Of a stretch of 64,000 nt of DNA, positions 11,663-26,600 are shown one piece after another (position 1 is the first letter of the stretch; every line of letters starts with the position of its first letter). Source of the stretch: Unio delphinus (taxonomy: Eukaryota; Mollusca; Bivalvia; Unionida; Unionidae); contig JAQISU010000032.1 in the NCBI GenBank assembly GCA_029339505.1, positions 5,518,001 through 5,582,000 on the forward strand, given 5' to 3'. The notes under the pieces were generated by a model. The model saw only the letters and a list, made by a program, of their open reading frames with translations. It did no database searches and was not told the origin of the DNA. A program made the translations under genes and the position numbers.

Positions 11663-14600
11663 GTAAAAATTTTTTATCATAACAATAGTCTAATTGCATC
11701 ATGTTTTAAATATTTTCTTTTATTTAAGGTTTCTGAAAGGCTGTGCATATGAATTCATGAACAAGATGTCTCCATTGCAGTTATTTTATCTAATGGTGTC
11801 AATCCACTTTATTTCATATTAACCAATGATATGTAAATTGAGTTGAAATGGTGTCTGCTGCTCCAAATATCTGATTGGACAGCTGAAAGAAACTGGCCTT
11901 GTCAAATTGTTATGTTTACATAAGAAGTTGGTTTGATAATTTGTAGTAGCCTTCATAAACAACAACACATCACATGTTGTCTAATTTTGCAGATTTTTCT
12001 TGCTACTTATGCCATTCAATATTAAAGTCGGTGTTGAATATCTAACAAGTCACACAATCATTTCTCATTGGTCAATAGACCATTTCATGGAGACTTTTGC
12101 GAATTTCGTAATTTGCTCTGAATATTTATCACGTGGCTGGTGGTCAGCTGACCGCAATAGCCACTTGATAGGTGGTGGGCAAAATATGGCAGATGCTTTA
12201 GAATCAGCATCAATTTTCAAACTGTGTCAACATCGTTTATCGAGTTGGAAAATGCCTATTCAACAGCGATGCTGCTGCAGATATAGACGAAATTTAATAT
12301 TGGAACCATCCTGTCTTATTTTCTGGAAACCAGGGCGGATTTCAAAGCCATACGAGAGAGTAGTTTTGAGTTGTTTATCTCTGGACATGTACATTACGTA
12401 AGAAAACTGTGTCGAAGTAAACAAATTACATCCTGACAATCAAAGAGCAGGTTATTCAAATTATTTCTATGCATATGAAACGTCACTGTAATAAGTGAAT
12501 TTATCATTTCGTTTTTGAAAGACTGTGAATAATTTACATGTAAATTTCAATCATTTAATTAGCTCCACTTGCTGGATTTGGAAAAAGCTGAAAATATCGG
12601 CATCACCGGTATTCGATCTAACGTTCATGGACAAGTATAAAACTATCAAGTCACAATACTAATACATGTAAAATCATCAATCCATGGCAGATGATGGAAT
12701 TTAATGCTACATCCTTGATTGGAGCGACTTATCAACCTCTGACGATACAAGTAGCGGGTTTTTCTTAATATTTTATCTCTGAAATATTTCTAAACAACAA
12801 TGGAAGCCAATTTGGTATGTACATGTACCCACCAGCGTTTGATTGGCTGGAGTATAAAGTGACTTGGGAGGTTATTCGGATAATTACGGAGAAACTTGGT
12901 TAAATCCGGTATGAAATGGTCTATTGAATTTTCTTGCTACTTATGCCATTCAGCATTAAAGTCATTGTTGATATCTAACAAGTCACATCATTTCACATTA
13001 GTCAATTGATTTTTCTTGCTACTTATGCCATTCAACATTAAAGTCATTGTTGATATCTAACAAGTCACATCATTTCACATTAGTCAATTGATTTTTCTTG
13101 CTACTTATGCCATTCAGCATTAAAGTCATTGTTGATATCTAACAAGTCACATCATTTCACATTAGTCAATTGATTTATCTTGCTACTTATGCCATTCAAC
13201 ATTAAAGTCATTGTTGATATCTAACAAGTCACATCATTTCACATTAGTCAATTGATTTTTCTTGCTACTTATGCCATTCAACATTAAAGTCATTGTTGAT
13301 ATCTAACAAGTCACATCATTTCACATTAGTCAATTGATTTTTCATTGTTGATATCTAACAAGTCACATCATTTCACATTAGTCAATTGATTTTTCTTGCT
13401 ACTTATGCCATTCAGCATTAAAGTCATTGTTGATATCTAACAAGTCACATCATTTCACATTAGTCAATTGATTTTTCATTGTTGATATCTAACAAGTCAC
13501 ATCATTTCACATTAGTCAATTGAATTTTCTTGCTACTTATGCCATTCAGCATTAAAGTCATTGTTGATATCTAACAAGTCACATCATTTCACATTAGTCA
13601 ATTGATTTTTCATTGTTGATATCTAACAAGTCACATCATTTCACATTAGTCAATTGATTTTTCTTGCTACAGGCAGTGATTCTTGCATTCACAAGAGAGC
13701 ACATGTTTAAAGCACTCTTCTGGTTAAGAACATATCTAACTGGTGGTTGATATCGCTAATGAAGATGCTGATGTTCTTTCTGGGAAATTATAACTACCAC
13801 TAACGATTTATGCATAGGTAGAACCTTGTACCCAATGACTGTTGACCTCTTGAGAGTACATCGTAAATTTAAACATGATGACTTGATGTGGAGGTGTACC
13901 ATCACATACAGCTGTATAATGATTTGGTCTAGTCACCTCTCTGCCCTGATCAGTTTTGTTACTATTGTAACTCATCAGAGGGAATTGATCTGGTTTATTC
14001 ATTGTTCAACTAATCGTTTTTTTGTCATGTCAGTGAGTGGTTTATGTACCCGTGTAACCAGTGCAGCCGGTATTACCAGTCATGTGACAATTGTATTGAT
14101 GAGACCTATTATTACAGCATCCAGGTTTTAAAAGATACCTTTGTCTTGCATTGGGATTTGGCTAAAATGGTGGATAAAATATAATAGATAACAGGTATCA
14201 ACAAAGAAATTATGAGAATTCTCTTTTGAATTTTTTTTATATATTACAAACACTTTGCTATTAATATTGTAGATAAACAAAAGATAAACATAAGACTGCA
14301 ATGTATAATTTTAATGTGTTGCACCAATTATTGGCAATGTTTAAATGATGCAGCACAAAGCAAACATTGGTAATCCATTTTGATGTGTAGCGGGAGTCGC
14401 ATCTTGGTTTATGACCTAATCAATAAAAGGCAAGGTTAGTGAACAAAAGAAAGTGTTTCCTCAATTTCCAGGTTTTCATGGAAGGAAATATAATACATGT
14501 AAATTAAGTTAAAACTGCCATATAAACTCAGATATTAATCCCTACTGGATTTAGATTATGTAGTTGATGTATCAAAAAAAGTTCTCTGTCCGAAAAATGG

Positions 14601-17600
14601 TGCTACCAGAGAACTCTGGATCAGATTTAATAATTTATCTAATGCAGTTCGTGTTATGGTTAAAATTATTAGTAATGGGGGATGTCCCTCAAGTGTTCGT
14701 TTATTCTCACTTGGAATTCCATTTTAGTCTTATGTCTTGTTTGACACATTGTGTGGTACAATGTCCTCTTAACGATTTTAGATTTATCCATTTTCATGCA
14801 GAAGTTGCACATAATGGTCTTGCAGTCAGTACTTTGTTAGCAAATGTGTTACCCATCAGGCCTAGGTCTTTGCCCTAGAAAATTTCACTTTTATTAACTT
14901 GTTACTCAATTTAAGTCCAATCTTAATAAATAATAAAAGCTGCTCTGGTGGCCTGGTGGTTAGAGCGTCCACCGCTGTTAAAGCTACATTAAAAATCCTA
15001 ATCAAACAAACAAACAAACAAACCAATCTTAATAAAGCCAAGATGTTCTGACTGTACATGTTTGGTTTTGGCAAGCAGTAAGAAAAGAACCTTAAAGGAG
15101 CACATATTTAGCTTTTATCACAGAACACAATTATACATTAAGCATCTTTAAATCCTTTTTATATCATGCTTGTGTTTTGTAAAAGTGGGCATTAAAAATA
15201 TGCTTGTAAACCAATGTTACTCAATCCCATAATACTTTGTGGGAGGAAGTGGCTTTTAAAATCTACAACATGGTGATTTTTTTTCAGAACCTATATAATG
15301 CATGCCTTGTGTATCATTAGCACTGTATTGGTTAAACAAGTCTTGTAGACTCGGGTGTTGAGTTTGCAACTTGAACAAAAGGGATATGCAAATGAACAGG
15401 ACATTAACTTATGTCCTAGTTTTTATTACTCACCTGGCAGTGAGGTCAGGTGAGTTTATGGTATCATTCATCACATGTCTTGCTTTTCCATCAGCCATTC
15501 AGTTACTATTTACAACTTCTTGTAAAAAGCCACTGCAAAATATGACAAAACTTAATAGAAAACATCTTGGCATGAAGTTGTTGTCATTTTGTTAAGTGAT
15601 GCACCATCAGATACGACTGTCTTTTCTAGCAACAAAACCCCTCAAAAAACTTCATCTAAATAAGCACTGGGAAATAGAAATGACCCAACACCATGGCAGA
15701 AAAATGCGTAAAGTGAGCTCAGCCCAGCTAAACCATTTATTTAGCAGATGTATATATGGCGCACACTGATATCATTCCTTCACCTTATTTTCCTTAATAC
15801 AGTATATTTGATGCAAATATTCTTTGTAAATCGTAAATCAGAAGTTAGATAACAGAAATGGGCTTTCAGGTTTCATTCCTTTACCCATTGTAAATCTCTT
15901 TCCGATTTTCCTGATATCATCAAGTTAAGGTGACACAGAAATGTACATCTAATACCTATTTCATATGTTTAGAAGGATTAGTGATGATTTTATCAAATTT
16001 AAGTATGCTTGGAATTATGTTTAGAATGAGCAGCGCTCACAGTCACTTGTTAAAGAACATTTCTTTGCTGTTTTTGAATCATGCAATCACTATTTTCTAT
16101 ATCTTGGTTTCTTGATAATTTGATTACTGAGTTACCCTGTTTTAGTTTTTGATCACAAGTATTGACCATAAAATTATCCTTTTCACTTTAAATAACCATT
16201 TAACCCTTAAAGTGCTATATTGTTCTGCAGTGCAAGATCCCGCAGTGTTGAATTGTTTGAGGGAAAAAAAATGAAAACTGCAGTTTTTATGTTGCATATA
16301 TTTCAATAAATATACACAATAGATACACAAACCCTAAATGAAAAATGATGGTGGATGTCTAAACTTTACGATTAACATCAAGTCACCTGTGTAACTTTAA
16401 CATATATGCATGTACAGGTGCAACTACAATGTACAGGTAAAATGATAAGTTACAATTGTTTTGAAACATCTACTCCATGAATGTCAGAAGTAAGTTTAGA
16501 CCTTCCCCTCCCAAGGGCCAGTAATGAATGTTCATGAAATATTTTCACCTGTTATTAATTCTAAAATCATCAAAACTGAAGTTCATATCTGGTGAATAAA
16601 CCTTAGCAAATAAATGCTTCATGTTTTTTTCAATTATTGGACAGATCTTGTGTAAAGGGTCACCTTGATTGTTCTCATTGTCTGCCAGGTGTAAATTGCT
16701 TAGAATAGCTAGAAATCTATCCCATACTTATTTTTTGCTGATGTATGGTGTTGATATTACATCAGTAACCCAGTAGGAACTGAGATCAGATGTATGTACC
16801 AAACCCGTTGCTATAATCAATACGAAAAAGTTTTAGATGCTCAGGTGTGACAGGCTGCCATTTCTTCATTTGACTGTTCTTCAAGTTTGCAACACGAACT
16901 CTCTGATCTGCATAACAATTTGTTCCATCTACTTTTAGATGCAATAACTCATCATTAAAAAAAGTCTTAAATAGTTCATGGGTTCAGTATTCACCATCTC
17001 GACATTTAATTTTAAATTACCAACTTGGGGTTGACAGGCCATCTTTTCACGTCAAACGAGCATGTACATCAGACTCCAGTTCCCCATCAATTCCTGGCTC
17101 AGAATCACTTGTAGGTATTCCATCAACAATTGCCAGCTCCAGTAATCTCATCTTCCTCAAATTCTTCAAAATCATTATCATCATAGCTACCAGAAGCCAG
17201 TATTTGTTGTAAGAAATCACCATCATATTCAGCATCAGCCATTTTAAAAAAAATTCCAGGTACCATGTGCTGAAAAGCAAGCATTTGTAAAACTTCGCTA
17301 AATGTATAGTAAAGTACAACAGGATGTTTGTTCTGAGCCTTTATAAGCAATCAAATATAGTTTTACAAGCAGTCATGGCTAGTTGAAGTAATAGGATGTG
17401 TACATTATTGCTTACCTAGAAAACAACAAGCATTATGAGACATTGATCAACACAATGACTAATGTAACAACTAGCACTTTAAGGGTTAATTAGTATGTTT
17501 GTACAGTAAGGGTTCTTTGCCTTGTCAAAATAAGTATCATACATGACACTAAAGCTGAAGTCAAGGGAGGTAATAGGTGGTAATTTTTGATAGTATAACT

Positions 17601-20600
17601 CTTCACTAATTTTATCACAAAATTTCAGAAATTTAGTTGGGGTAAATTGCAATAGAAATGTTGATTTTTAATTTAAATATATTACTTAAGCAAAAAGTAT
17701 GAAAATTTTGCTAACAAGATTTTGTTCATATGTGACCATTAGATAGAATTAATGCAGACATCATTTGTTTGCAAAAGGTAATGGTTGGCATCTTGCTTGC
17801 ATGGTCTGAAAAAAAAAGACTTTGTGCATATCCAGTATGCACATTAAATGCATGTCACTATTCCCTTTTCTGGAGTAGACACAGCCCCAGTATTAAGTCA
17901 AATGAAGGGCCAGACAAACAGGGCCGATATTCTTGAATCTTTTAAGCACAAAACGAATTTCATTTGCAAAAAAATGCTCGAGTGACCTAGTGGTTAGAGC
18001 ATCTGCCGCAGATCCTCAGATATAGGAGGTCATGGGTTCTAACCCTGGAAGAGTCATACTAAAGACTTACAAAAATGGTACATATTGCTGTCTCACTTGG
18101 CACTCAGCAATAAGATGTTAGTGTTAGGACTGGTCAGCCTGGTGTCAGGATAATGTCACTGGGTGGGAAATCATGATGCCCCAGTCCTAGACATCACTAT
18201 AAACTGCCACACTGCAGACACCATAATGATAGGACTGAAATTTTGTTAAAGCTACATTAAAAACCCAAATCACATGCACACATTTGCAAAAACTTTTAAT
18301 CATATGTGTTGTGTGCAGTACATGTACACCATGGAAATTTTGAATCCTGTTAGAACAAATATAATTAAGAGAATCCAGCTACTGGAGATTCAAAAATGTA
18401 AAATGAACTAAATGCCAACATTTTGACACTGAGCTTAAGCTAGAGGTTTTTGCTCCTAAAATATGTAAAGAATTTGACTTTACTCTGATTGAGAATTACC
18501 TTTGTCACAGGCATTATCTTTGTTAAGTTGTCAAGGGATAAATCTTTACATATTTAAGACATCTTTATCTTAATGTATCATTCCTTGAAATCTCTCTGTA
18601 TTTGAGTTTGTTTTTTTACTTTAAGCTGTCAGAATTTGACTTTTAAGTGTGCACTCATGTTGGGGAGTTACGTGTATACAGGACCAGGTCCCATATTCTC
18701 AAAACTTTAGAATAATAAACATACGCTGAATTTCAAAGCTGCAAAATTAAAATATGACATTTTAGGTGCACCCACATAATTTTTATTTGGCATTGACCCA
18801 TGTTAAGAAATATCTGAACATTCTGTGTTTAAGCATTATTATAATTTAAGTGATTGAGTGCAATCATTTTGTGACTTTTAGCTTGAAAACTTGAGATTCA
18901 TGGATACAGGGCCAGATCATGTTTTGGGCTATTATTAGACAATAACCTTGGCAATCCTATAGAATTGTATCTTAACTAAGTCATGGTTTAATCAGTTAAG
19001 ATTAGAAACATTCTTGGCCTGTTGACTACTATCTGCTCATTGTTGATCAAGGAGTCATTCTAGAGGTGTTTAAGAATAAGCTGGTATGCAAATTTAACAA
19101 ATGGTACAAGATAAGGTCTTTTCTGTGATTAGATTGCTGTAATGTGGAATACAATTGAATGCAAAAACAGTGGGGTGCAGTTTGTATACAAATCAAGGCT
19201 TAAAGTTAATCTGATAAATGGATTATACCAGGGTTAGGGATTTGTCTGATTATCATCTCTAATCACTTGCAAATGTTATACCAAGGTGTGTGGCAATTAA
19301 AATATTTCAGTACAAGAAAATATTCTTGGCTTTTCCATAATTACTATGAAAAGAACATTATTCATCGGATACAGTTTTGTGTGAAATTAATGATAGTTAT
19401 AAACAATGAATTTAAAGACCTGAGAAATATTAATACATATGTGAAGACAATCAGACTTGTCCCCAAATCCACAAATATATGTGTCATTGAATTTTTGAAA
19501 AATGAATTAAAAATAATAATCTTTAAAAAAAATTGATAGAGAGTTAATGTCACAACTTTTGTTCTGTGCCAATCAGTGCTATTACAAGTTTAAATTATAT
19601 TATACTTCCTTCAGAATGTGTTTTTTTCTTCATTTTTATCCTCCATTATTAATTAAAATCATGACCCTTTAATAATCTGATCATAATATTTTACAATTTT
19701 CATTAGGACTAAAATTTCAGGACACCCAAGTATGTTTTTAAAGTCAGTGGAAAAAATAAGAATTTGAACTGGAATATAAACTGTGGAATGCTTAACATTA
19801 TCTACTAATAACCATGATTGAACAGGTGACTATCAAATCTTCAAATCGTATAATTATTCAAATTATTGCCCAAATGCCTTTGAACCTCCCAGCCATTTTG
19901 TTTCTTCTTTACCTTAATTGATTACAGACCAAAAGAGTATATTGGATAGCACGTTGTCTGTCATCTGGCAAAATTATTGCTATTCCTCCTCAGCTACATG
20001 GATGATTCCCATGAAACTTTATACATGTATATACATACATTCATCCTAAGGTTTAGCTGATCATTAATGAAAAAGGTGTTACTTGAACATCCAAAATGGC
20101 TGCCATAGTGGCCATTTAAAAAGTCTTTTCCCTTCATCTCCTGATGTGAGGGTCATATCATGAAGTTATCACCAGAAGACTTCTTGTAATGTGTAGTTGG
20201 TTCTTGATGAAAATGGTGCCAATCTGACATTTACCATGGTCATTATAGCTGCCATATTGATAAAAGCTTGTTATTCCTTCTACACAGAAAGTCATATTGA
20301 TAAATGTTGTCAACAAAAATATTTGTTATCAAGCCTAGTTGGTTACAAAGGAAAATTGTACTTATTTGATCTCGTATACGGCAACCATGGTGCCCATCTT
20401 GAGTTTTGTTTTTCTTGCTACTCTTTTGGGATAGATGGCCATGTCAGTATGCAGCTTCATAAAAACTTTCATGATACCTAGTTGGTCTTTAATACAAATA
20501 TTTGCAACCTGACCTCCAATATGTCCACCATGGCAGCTATATTTAAAAACTTGTGTTATTGTTATTCCTCCTGGGTGGATGATCATATCGACATGGTTTT

Positions 20601-23600
20601 CACCAGAAAGACTTATTATGATTTCCAGTATGTTCATGGTGAAACTAATACCAATCTGACATCTAATATGGCCACCATGCCAACCATTTTGAAAATCTTG
20701 TTTATTATACTAGTCACAATCTAGCTACGGTATTATAGATAACACTGCAGGAGAAGTTCAAACAAATTTTAAGACCCCAGTCAGCAAAGCTGACAGCATA
20801 AATACATAACGCAACTCCAGGTTATATAAATAAAATGTTTATAAAGACTGTAAAGAACCAGTTTGTGGTTGTTTTGGTAGGTATTAACACCATTTTTAAG
20901 CACATGATAGGATCTGCATGGTGGCAAGTATCAATGGTGGAGGAAGAACCCGGGAAAACCCATGGAAAGAACCAATGACCCACGAGAAGCTGCTGGCAAG
21001 CTTTCTCACATACCACAATGGCTGAATCTGAGACTCGAACCCACATAGAGGTGAGATGGCAGTCATCCATAACGGAGAGCGTTTAGACCATGCAGGACCC
21101 CAAGATAACCAGTTTAATAAATATGTTCAACTTAAAAACGTAAGTTTGTGCTCAATACAATGGATGTATTAACCAACCAGGTTATATCCCATTTAACAAG
21201 TTAGATCAATAACAACAAGTATTATGAAGTCCTTTGGCAAGAATGAAAAGTATGAAAAGAATTAAATGTCATAAAAAGAATGAATTAAGAATAATTTTTT
21301 CAAAAATAAGCAAGCTCAAGATGCTGATAGAAACTGGAAACTAAGATGCTACAACACAATGAGATAGATGAGATGGCTGCATCCTTGACATATGCTGCAA
21401 AAAGTCCATGAGTTACTACTTAGCATGACCTAGGCCTAGTCTGTGTGTCTGTCTGTGTGTCTGTATGTTATTTGGATTTTTAACATAGCTTCAACAATGT
21501 ATCAGTCATATCACTACAATATCTACGGTGTAGCCAGTTTATAATGATGCCTTGCACTGGGACATCATGCACAGACATGTAGCATCATGTCCCACATAGT
21601 CAAATTATCCTGACACCAGGCCAGTCAGTGCCAACACTTAATTAAACTTCTTAATTATTCAGCATCAAGTGAGGCAGCAGCTAGTACTGTTTTTATAAGT
21701 ATTTGGTATGACTCAGCCTGGGTTTGAACCTGCATCCAAGACAGATGCTCAAACCAGTTAGGCCACTGGAGTGGTGCCTTGTCTAATAGCAAATATTTTG
21801 TAGTTATTGCCATAGATTGGAATCTTCAGTCTGAATTTTTGTGGACTCTACATACCATTATAAATATGTTTCCTATCATATATACTGAATTACAACTTGT
21901 TCCAACTGCAAACATCATAGACCCTTATCTGCAGATGCATAATACACAGGCAGATCAGGTTTTATTTTGTTTGTTCCACTGATTTCTATGAAGAAACTGC
22001 ATTGATCCAGATCTCTGTCTGTCTGTTCAGTTTGTAGTTGGATTCAAACATTAAGCAATGCTTATGTTATAAACACTACTTCATCCCCATGATGATTGGC
22101 AGTTACAGCTCCAGGAGTGAACATTGTGTTCGTTGTTATTCTCCACAAGAAATCTCTGAAATCTCATCAGGACTTGTGGGGAGATGGTGGAATTACATTT
22201 TCTTAATTCTTTGCGTGCTCTCTCCACCATCACTAGGATGCATGGAAAATTGAAAAATTGCGCGAGCTGTACTGTATGTTTTGTTTATATGTCAAAACTT
22301 AAACCTTTCTCACTTTATTTTATGATTTTGGAGAATAGATTTAAAGACAGTAAATTAGGTTTTAGAATTCAGCTTTGAAGGCAAGTATCAGTAAGTTAAT
22401 TTACACAAGCTCTTGAAAAATTATAAGCCCTTGAAAAGTACTCAGATTTGGTTCTGAGATTTTTTTTATGGCTGTTCTTCATTAAGCTAGTTAAATCATT
22501 TTAAAATGAAATCTCAAGAAGTAACAAATTACCCTACTCTATAGAAATCTCAGCATGACAGGACACATAAACTTTAAAGAAAACACCAAGGGCAGCACCT
22601 GTTGCTTCAGATCTTTAGATGCACCTATTAATTATTCATCAGAAGTATTATATGCAGAACAAAAATGGCTTACGGTATGTGAAAGGATCAATTTTCACAC
22701 TGTGGCACATGGACATTAATGATTGCTCCAGAGTACCAACAGGATTTGTTCAGGCCTTATTCAACACCTTACAAGTTGAGGTTAATATCACATGGAAATC
22801 GTCATCCTCTGAAACTAAAAGCAGAGGATTTTAAGAAGCATTTCCAGTTTTAAAAATTACAAGGGTATGATTATGAACAAAATATAATATGATGCAGTGT
22901 TACTAACAGGTTATAATACAATTTAGTATCTATAATACTAAAGATAAGCCATTGATTTGACTCAGCCATTGTTTGAACCCATCATCTCCCACATCCAAAG
23001 TGGATGCTCTAACCACTTGGCCTCCAGAACGGCATAGTGGCATAGTTACTGAAGTCCCTGTTTTGATCAAAGGTTGAGGTCTTTGAGACAGATTGATCAT
23101 TAGTATCCATTCAACAATACCCCACCTATAGTACTGTTAAATGTGAGACAAGTGTATTTTACAAAATGCACAGGGAATAGGGCCATGGCACATTGTCGTG
23201 GGAAAGATTTATACCAGTTGGGAATAAACTGTTCAGGAGCAGAGATTACAATGATAATCTTGTATCATTTTTAAATAACTATGGTTTGGACACTCACAGG
23301 GTCATTTTTTCAGGTTCCTTATGACATGCTGTTGATGCAATATACAGGAAGTAAGCGATCAAGTGATATTATTGTATAGAACCACCGACCCACAAGAAGC
23401 TACTGGTAAGCTTTCTCAAATACCCACATTGGCCGAATCTGAGACTCAAACTCACGCAGAGAGAGGTGAGATGGCTGTGATCCATAATGTAGAGCGCTTT
23501 AGACCACTTGACCACTTGGGCCCCGAACAAAGTAGTTTTGGATTATCTACCCCGAACCCCCGAACAAAGTAGTTTTGGATTGTCTACCCCAAACATAGTA

Positions 23601-26600
23601 GTTTTGGATTATCTACCCCGAACATAGTAGTTTTGGATTATCTATATGAATGTCAGGAACTGGTGAAAAATCGGTATAGTACCAAAATTTCTGTTAAACT
23701 TTTGGTCAGTGTGCTAAGCCCATATAGCACTTTGCCGTTACCTTGGATACTGATATGGGACAAAGAAAGGGGAAAAAAGAATCGAGTTAACTACTTATTC
23801 AGCCACAGAAGGAAACTATATGTACTGTCTTTTTTTCTTCATGATTGTAGATACCAAAGTTAGAGTTTTTTTGGTTGAAACATAATCAGAAAATTATTGG
23901 CTTTTTCTGAGACAAAAAATATGCTGAGATGTATGTTGGTGTGGTAATTTACAGAGAAATAGTACATTTTGTTTACCATTGATGAAAAGAAACCTCAATA
24001 AATTTGGACCACCTTGGCTATTTCTGTGATTTAGGATTGGCCATATTCTTCATCAGTCATTGTTTCATAAATAGCTATGGTGGTCCGTTTGCAACTTTTG
24101 GCATACATTTGAAGGTGTGATCTGACCAAATGTCGTAAATTAGATTAAATGACAATCACTGTACTTAATTAAACTTGACTGGGTATTTGAAATCTGAACT
24201 AACTAAATAATTGTTATAAATCTCTTTCCTACAAGGTTTGTACATTTTAAAACTTTCTTTCATCAAATGTTATGTTATGTTGTTTTTTTTTTTTTGTTCA
24301 TTCAGATCTGAAATTCTCAAATCAATAAAGATTGTACATGTAATTGACACTCATATATTTGTGACATAACTGTCTGGAGATACATGTATTGACCCAGAGT
24401 GCATGCTTAATATCATTATGAATCCATCTATGCAGCCATAATTAACAACAGTAAGATTGCACTTGGTCAGTTATTAAATAATTAACAAAAATTTGAGAAC
24501 AAATTGTTTTACATAATAGATATACTCATTACAAGACAAGTCATCGCAAATAAGAAAGACCCAGATCTGCCTATGCATGATGCAATAACAAATCTGGTTC
24601 TGTGCAGTTTGTATGGAGTTATCAGTAGAACAAACAAGATAGACCCTAATCTGCAGGCACATTATGATGCTGCCAATCAGGATCTTTGTTGTTTGTAATT
24701 TGAGTCAACTAATAAATGAATATATATGGTAATTATGGCTTTACATGTATATACAGATCAAGTGCACTGCACAAAGCTATTCACAAGGAATAAATGGAAT
24801 AATCAATAAGTTTACATTTGTTAAGTATGTATGGAACATTCATATTAAGGACTGGCAGTACTGTTGACTTTAAGTTTTTCTGTGCATCCTGTTTATTAAA
24901 TTCATGTGTTGGATAGTACTTGCAAGAAGAATTGAATGATATTGGTCACTAATTTTTGCTAGAAAATCTTTTGGAGTGGTAACAGTTAGACACTTGAATG
25001 GAAGAGAATTGAAATGATTTTTTATGAAGATCCAGCCATAGTTATAAATGTGCTTTTTTATTGCATTCATTGGTCATAGACCAGAAAAACTCATGGGATA
25101 TCATGTTGGTCATCCATTGTCCATCTTCTTTCCATCGTTTAGCACAAAGTTGTTATCACTGCTTATTGTAAACAACACAGAGGACTGATGAAACCTTTGC
25201 ACACAAATTCATCCCAAAGGTTTAGTTTGTCCTCAATAAAAATGGTGCTACTTATCCATTCACCAGAAACCTTCTGATCATTTATTGGTCCTAAATGAAA
25301 ATGGTAAAGATCTGACATCCAATATGGCCACCATGTAAGCCATCTGCAAATACGTATCATATTTCTATCTGGATGGATGGTCATACACTAAAAGACTTTT
25401 TATGATGTCTAATTAGTTCTAAATAAAATTAGTACTAATCAAACATCCAGTATGGTCACCATGACAGCCATTTTTGAAATCTTCTTAATGGTATTCTTCC
25501 CAATGAAAAGTCATGTTTACATTGGATATTCACCAAGTGTATGACAGAATTTTCTAAGCAATGCTAGTCTCAGAGTTTTCATTGGATTGCCTTGATTAAT
25601 ACATGATGATGTACTTATCAGCAAAGGATTATAGTCCTGCCAATTATTCTGATTTACATGGGATCATCCTGAATATTTGTTTACAAATCTGAAAATCCTG
25701 ATTTCCTGATTGTGTGCCCCAAATCCCATTTTGTTTCCTTTGGCATCCTGATTTTTGTTCGCCAAATCCTGATTTTGTTTCCTTTGGCATCCTGATTTTC
25801 ATTCTGCTCAAGGTGTAGGTCTGTGACTGTCCTACCACAATTATTTTGTTAAAGGTTATGCCTTTTGTTTTGCAGCAGAATGTAATGTATGACAGTCTGG
25901 CAGCTGAATGTAATGTATGACAAAACCATTTTATGTTACAAATCCTTCAGTTTATGACGGATCACAGTGGTGCACATATCAAAATGTCAGAATTCTGGCA
26001 TTTTTGCTTACTTTGTTTGTTTGTTTGTTTGTTTGATTAGGATTTTTTAACGTAGCTTTAACAATTTTTCAGTCATATCGCTACGATGCCTGCAGTGAGG
26101 CAGTTTATAGTGATGTCTAGCACTGAGACATCATGCCGCAGACATGTAGCATGATGTCTCACCCAGTCACATTATCCTGACACCAGGCCGACCAGTCTTA
26201 ACACTAACCTCTTAATGCTGAGCATCAAGCGAGGCAGCTGTTAGTACCATTTTTGTAAGTCTTTGGTATGACTCGGCCGGGGATCGAACCGACGACCTCC
26301 CGCTTCCGGGGCGGACGCTCTAACCACTAGGCCACCGGAGCGGTTTTTTGCTTACTAGTGTTTAACTTGGTGAAGAGCGTGCTGCAACTAGTTATTCTCT
26401 CTTCATTTGATCGTCATGAAACTTTTCACATGTTATTGCAACTTTCTACAGAAATATAGCGGAAACAGTAGTGCTATGGATTGGTTGTCATTCAGCAACT
26501 GCAGCAAGAAACAAGGAGGTAGCACTCTTTGCCCCAGCTTAGTATCAAACACAAATGTGTCAGTAGTTGAGGATAATATACCAGAAAGATTAATGTCCAT

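Noticed and set aside
12000..12401. 133-codon open frame on the + strand
   Set aside because: It starts in the 82-bp repeat unit and runs into the TIR element. It has no domain, splice context or codon regularity.
20197..20724. Overlapping open frames on both strands
   Set aside because: They fall in the diverged ATGGCC-type repeat and are repetitive themselves.
26280..26345. tRNA gene (also at 14941, 17975, 3020..3091 and other SINE heads)
   Set aside because: A- and B-box sequences are present but each continues into a SINE body with target duplications. No intact cloverleaf or terminator was seen.
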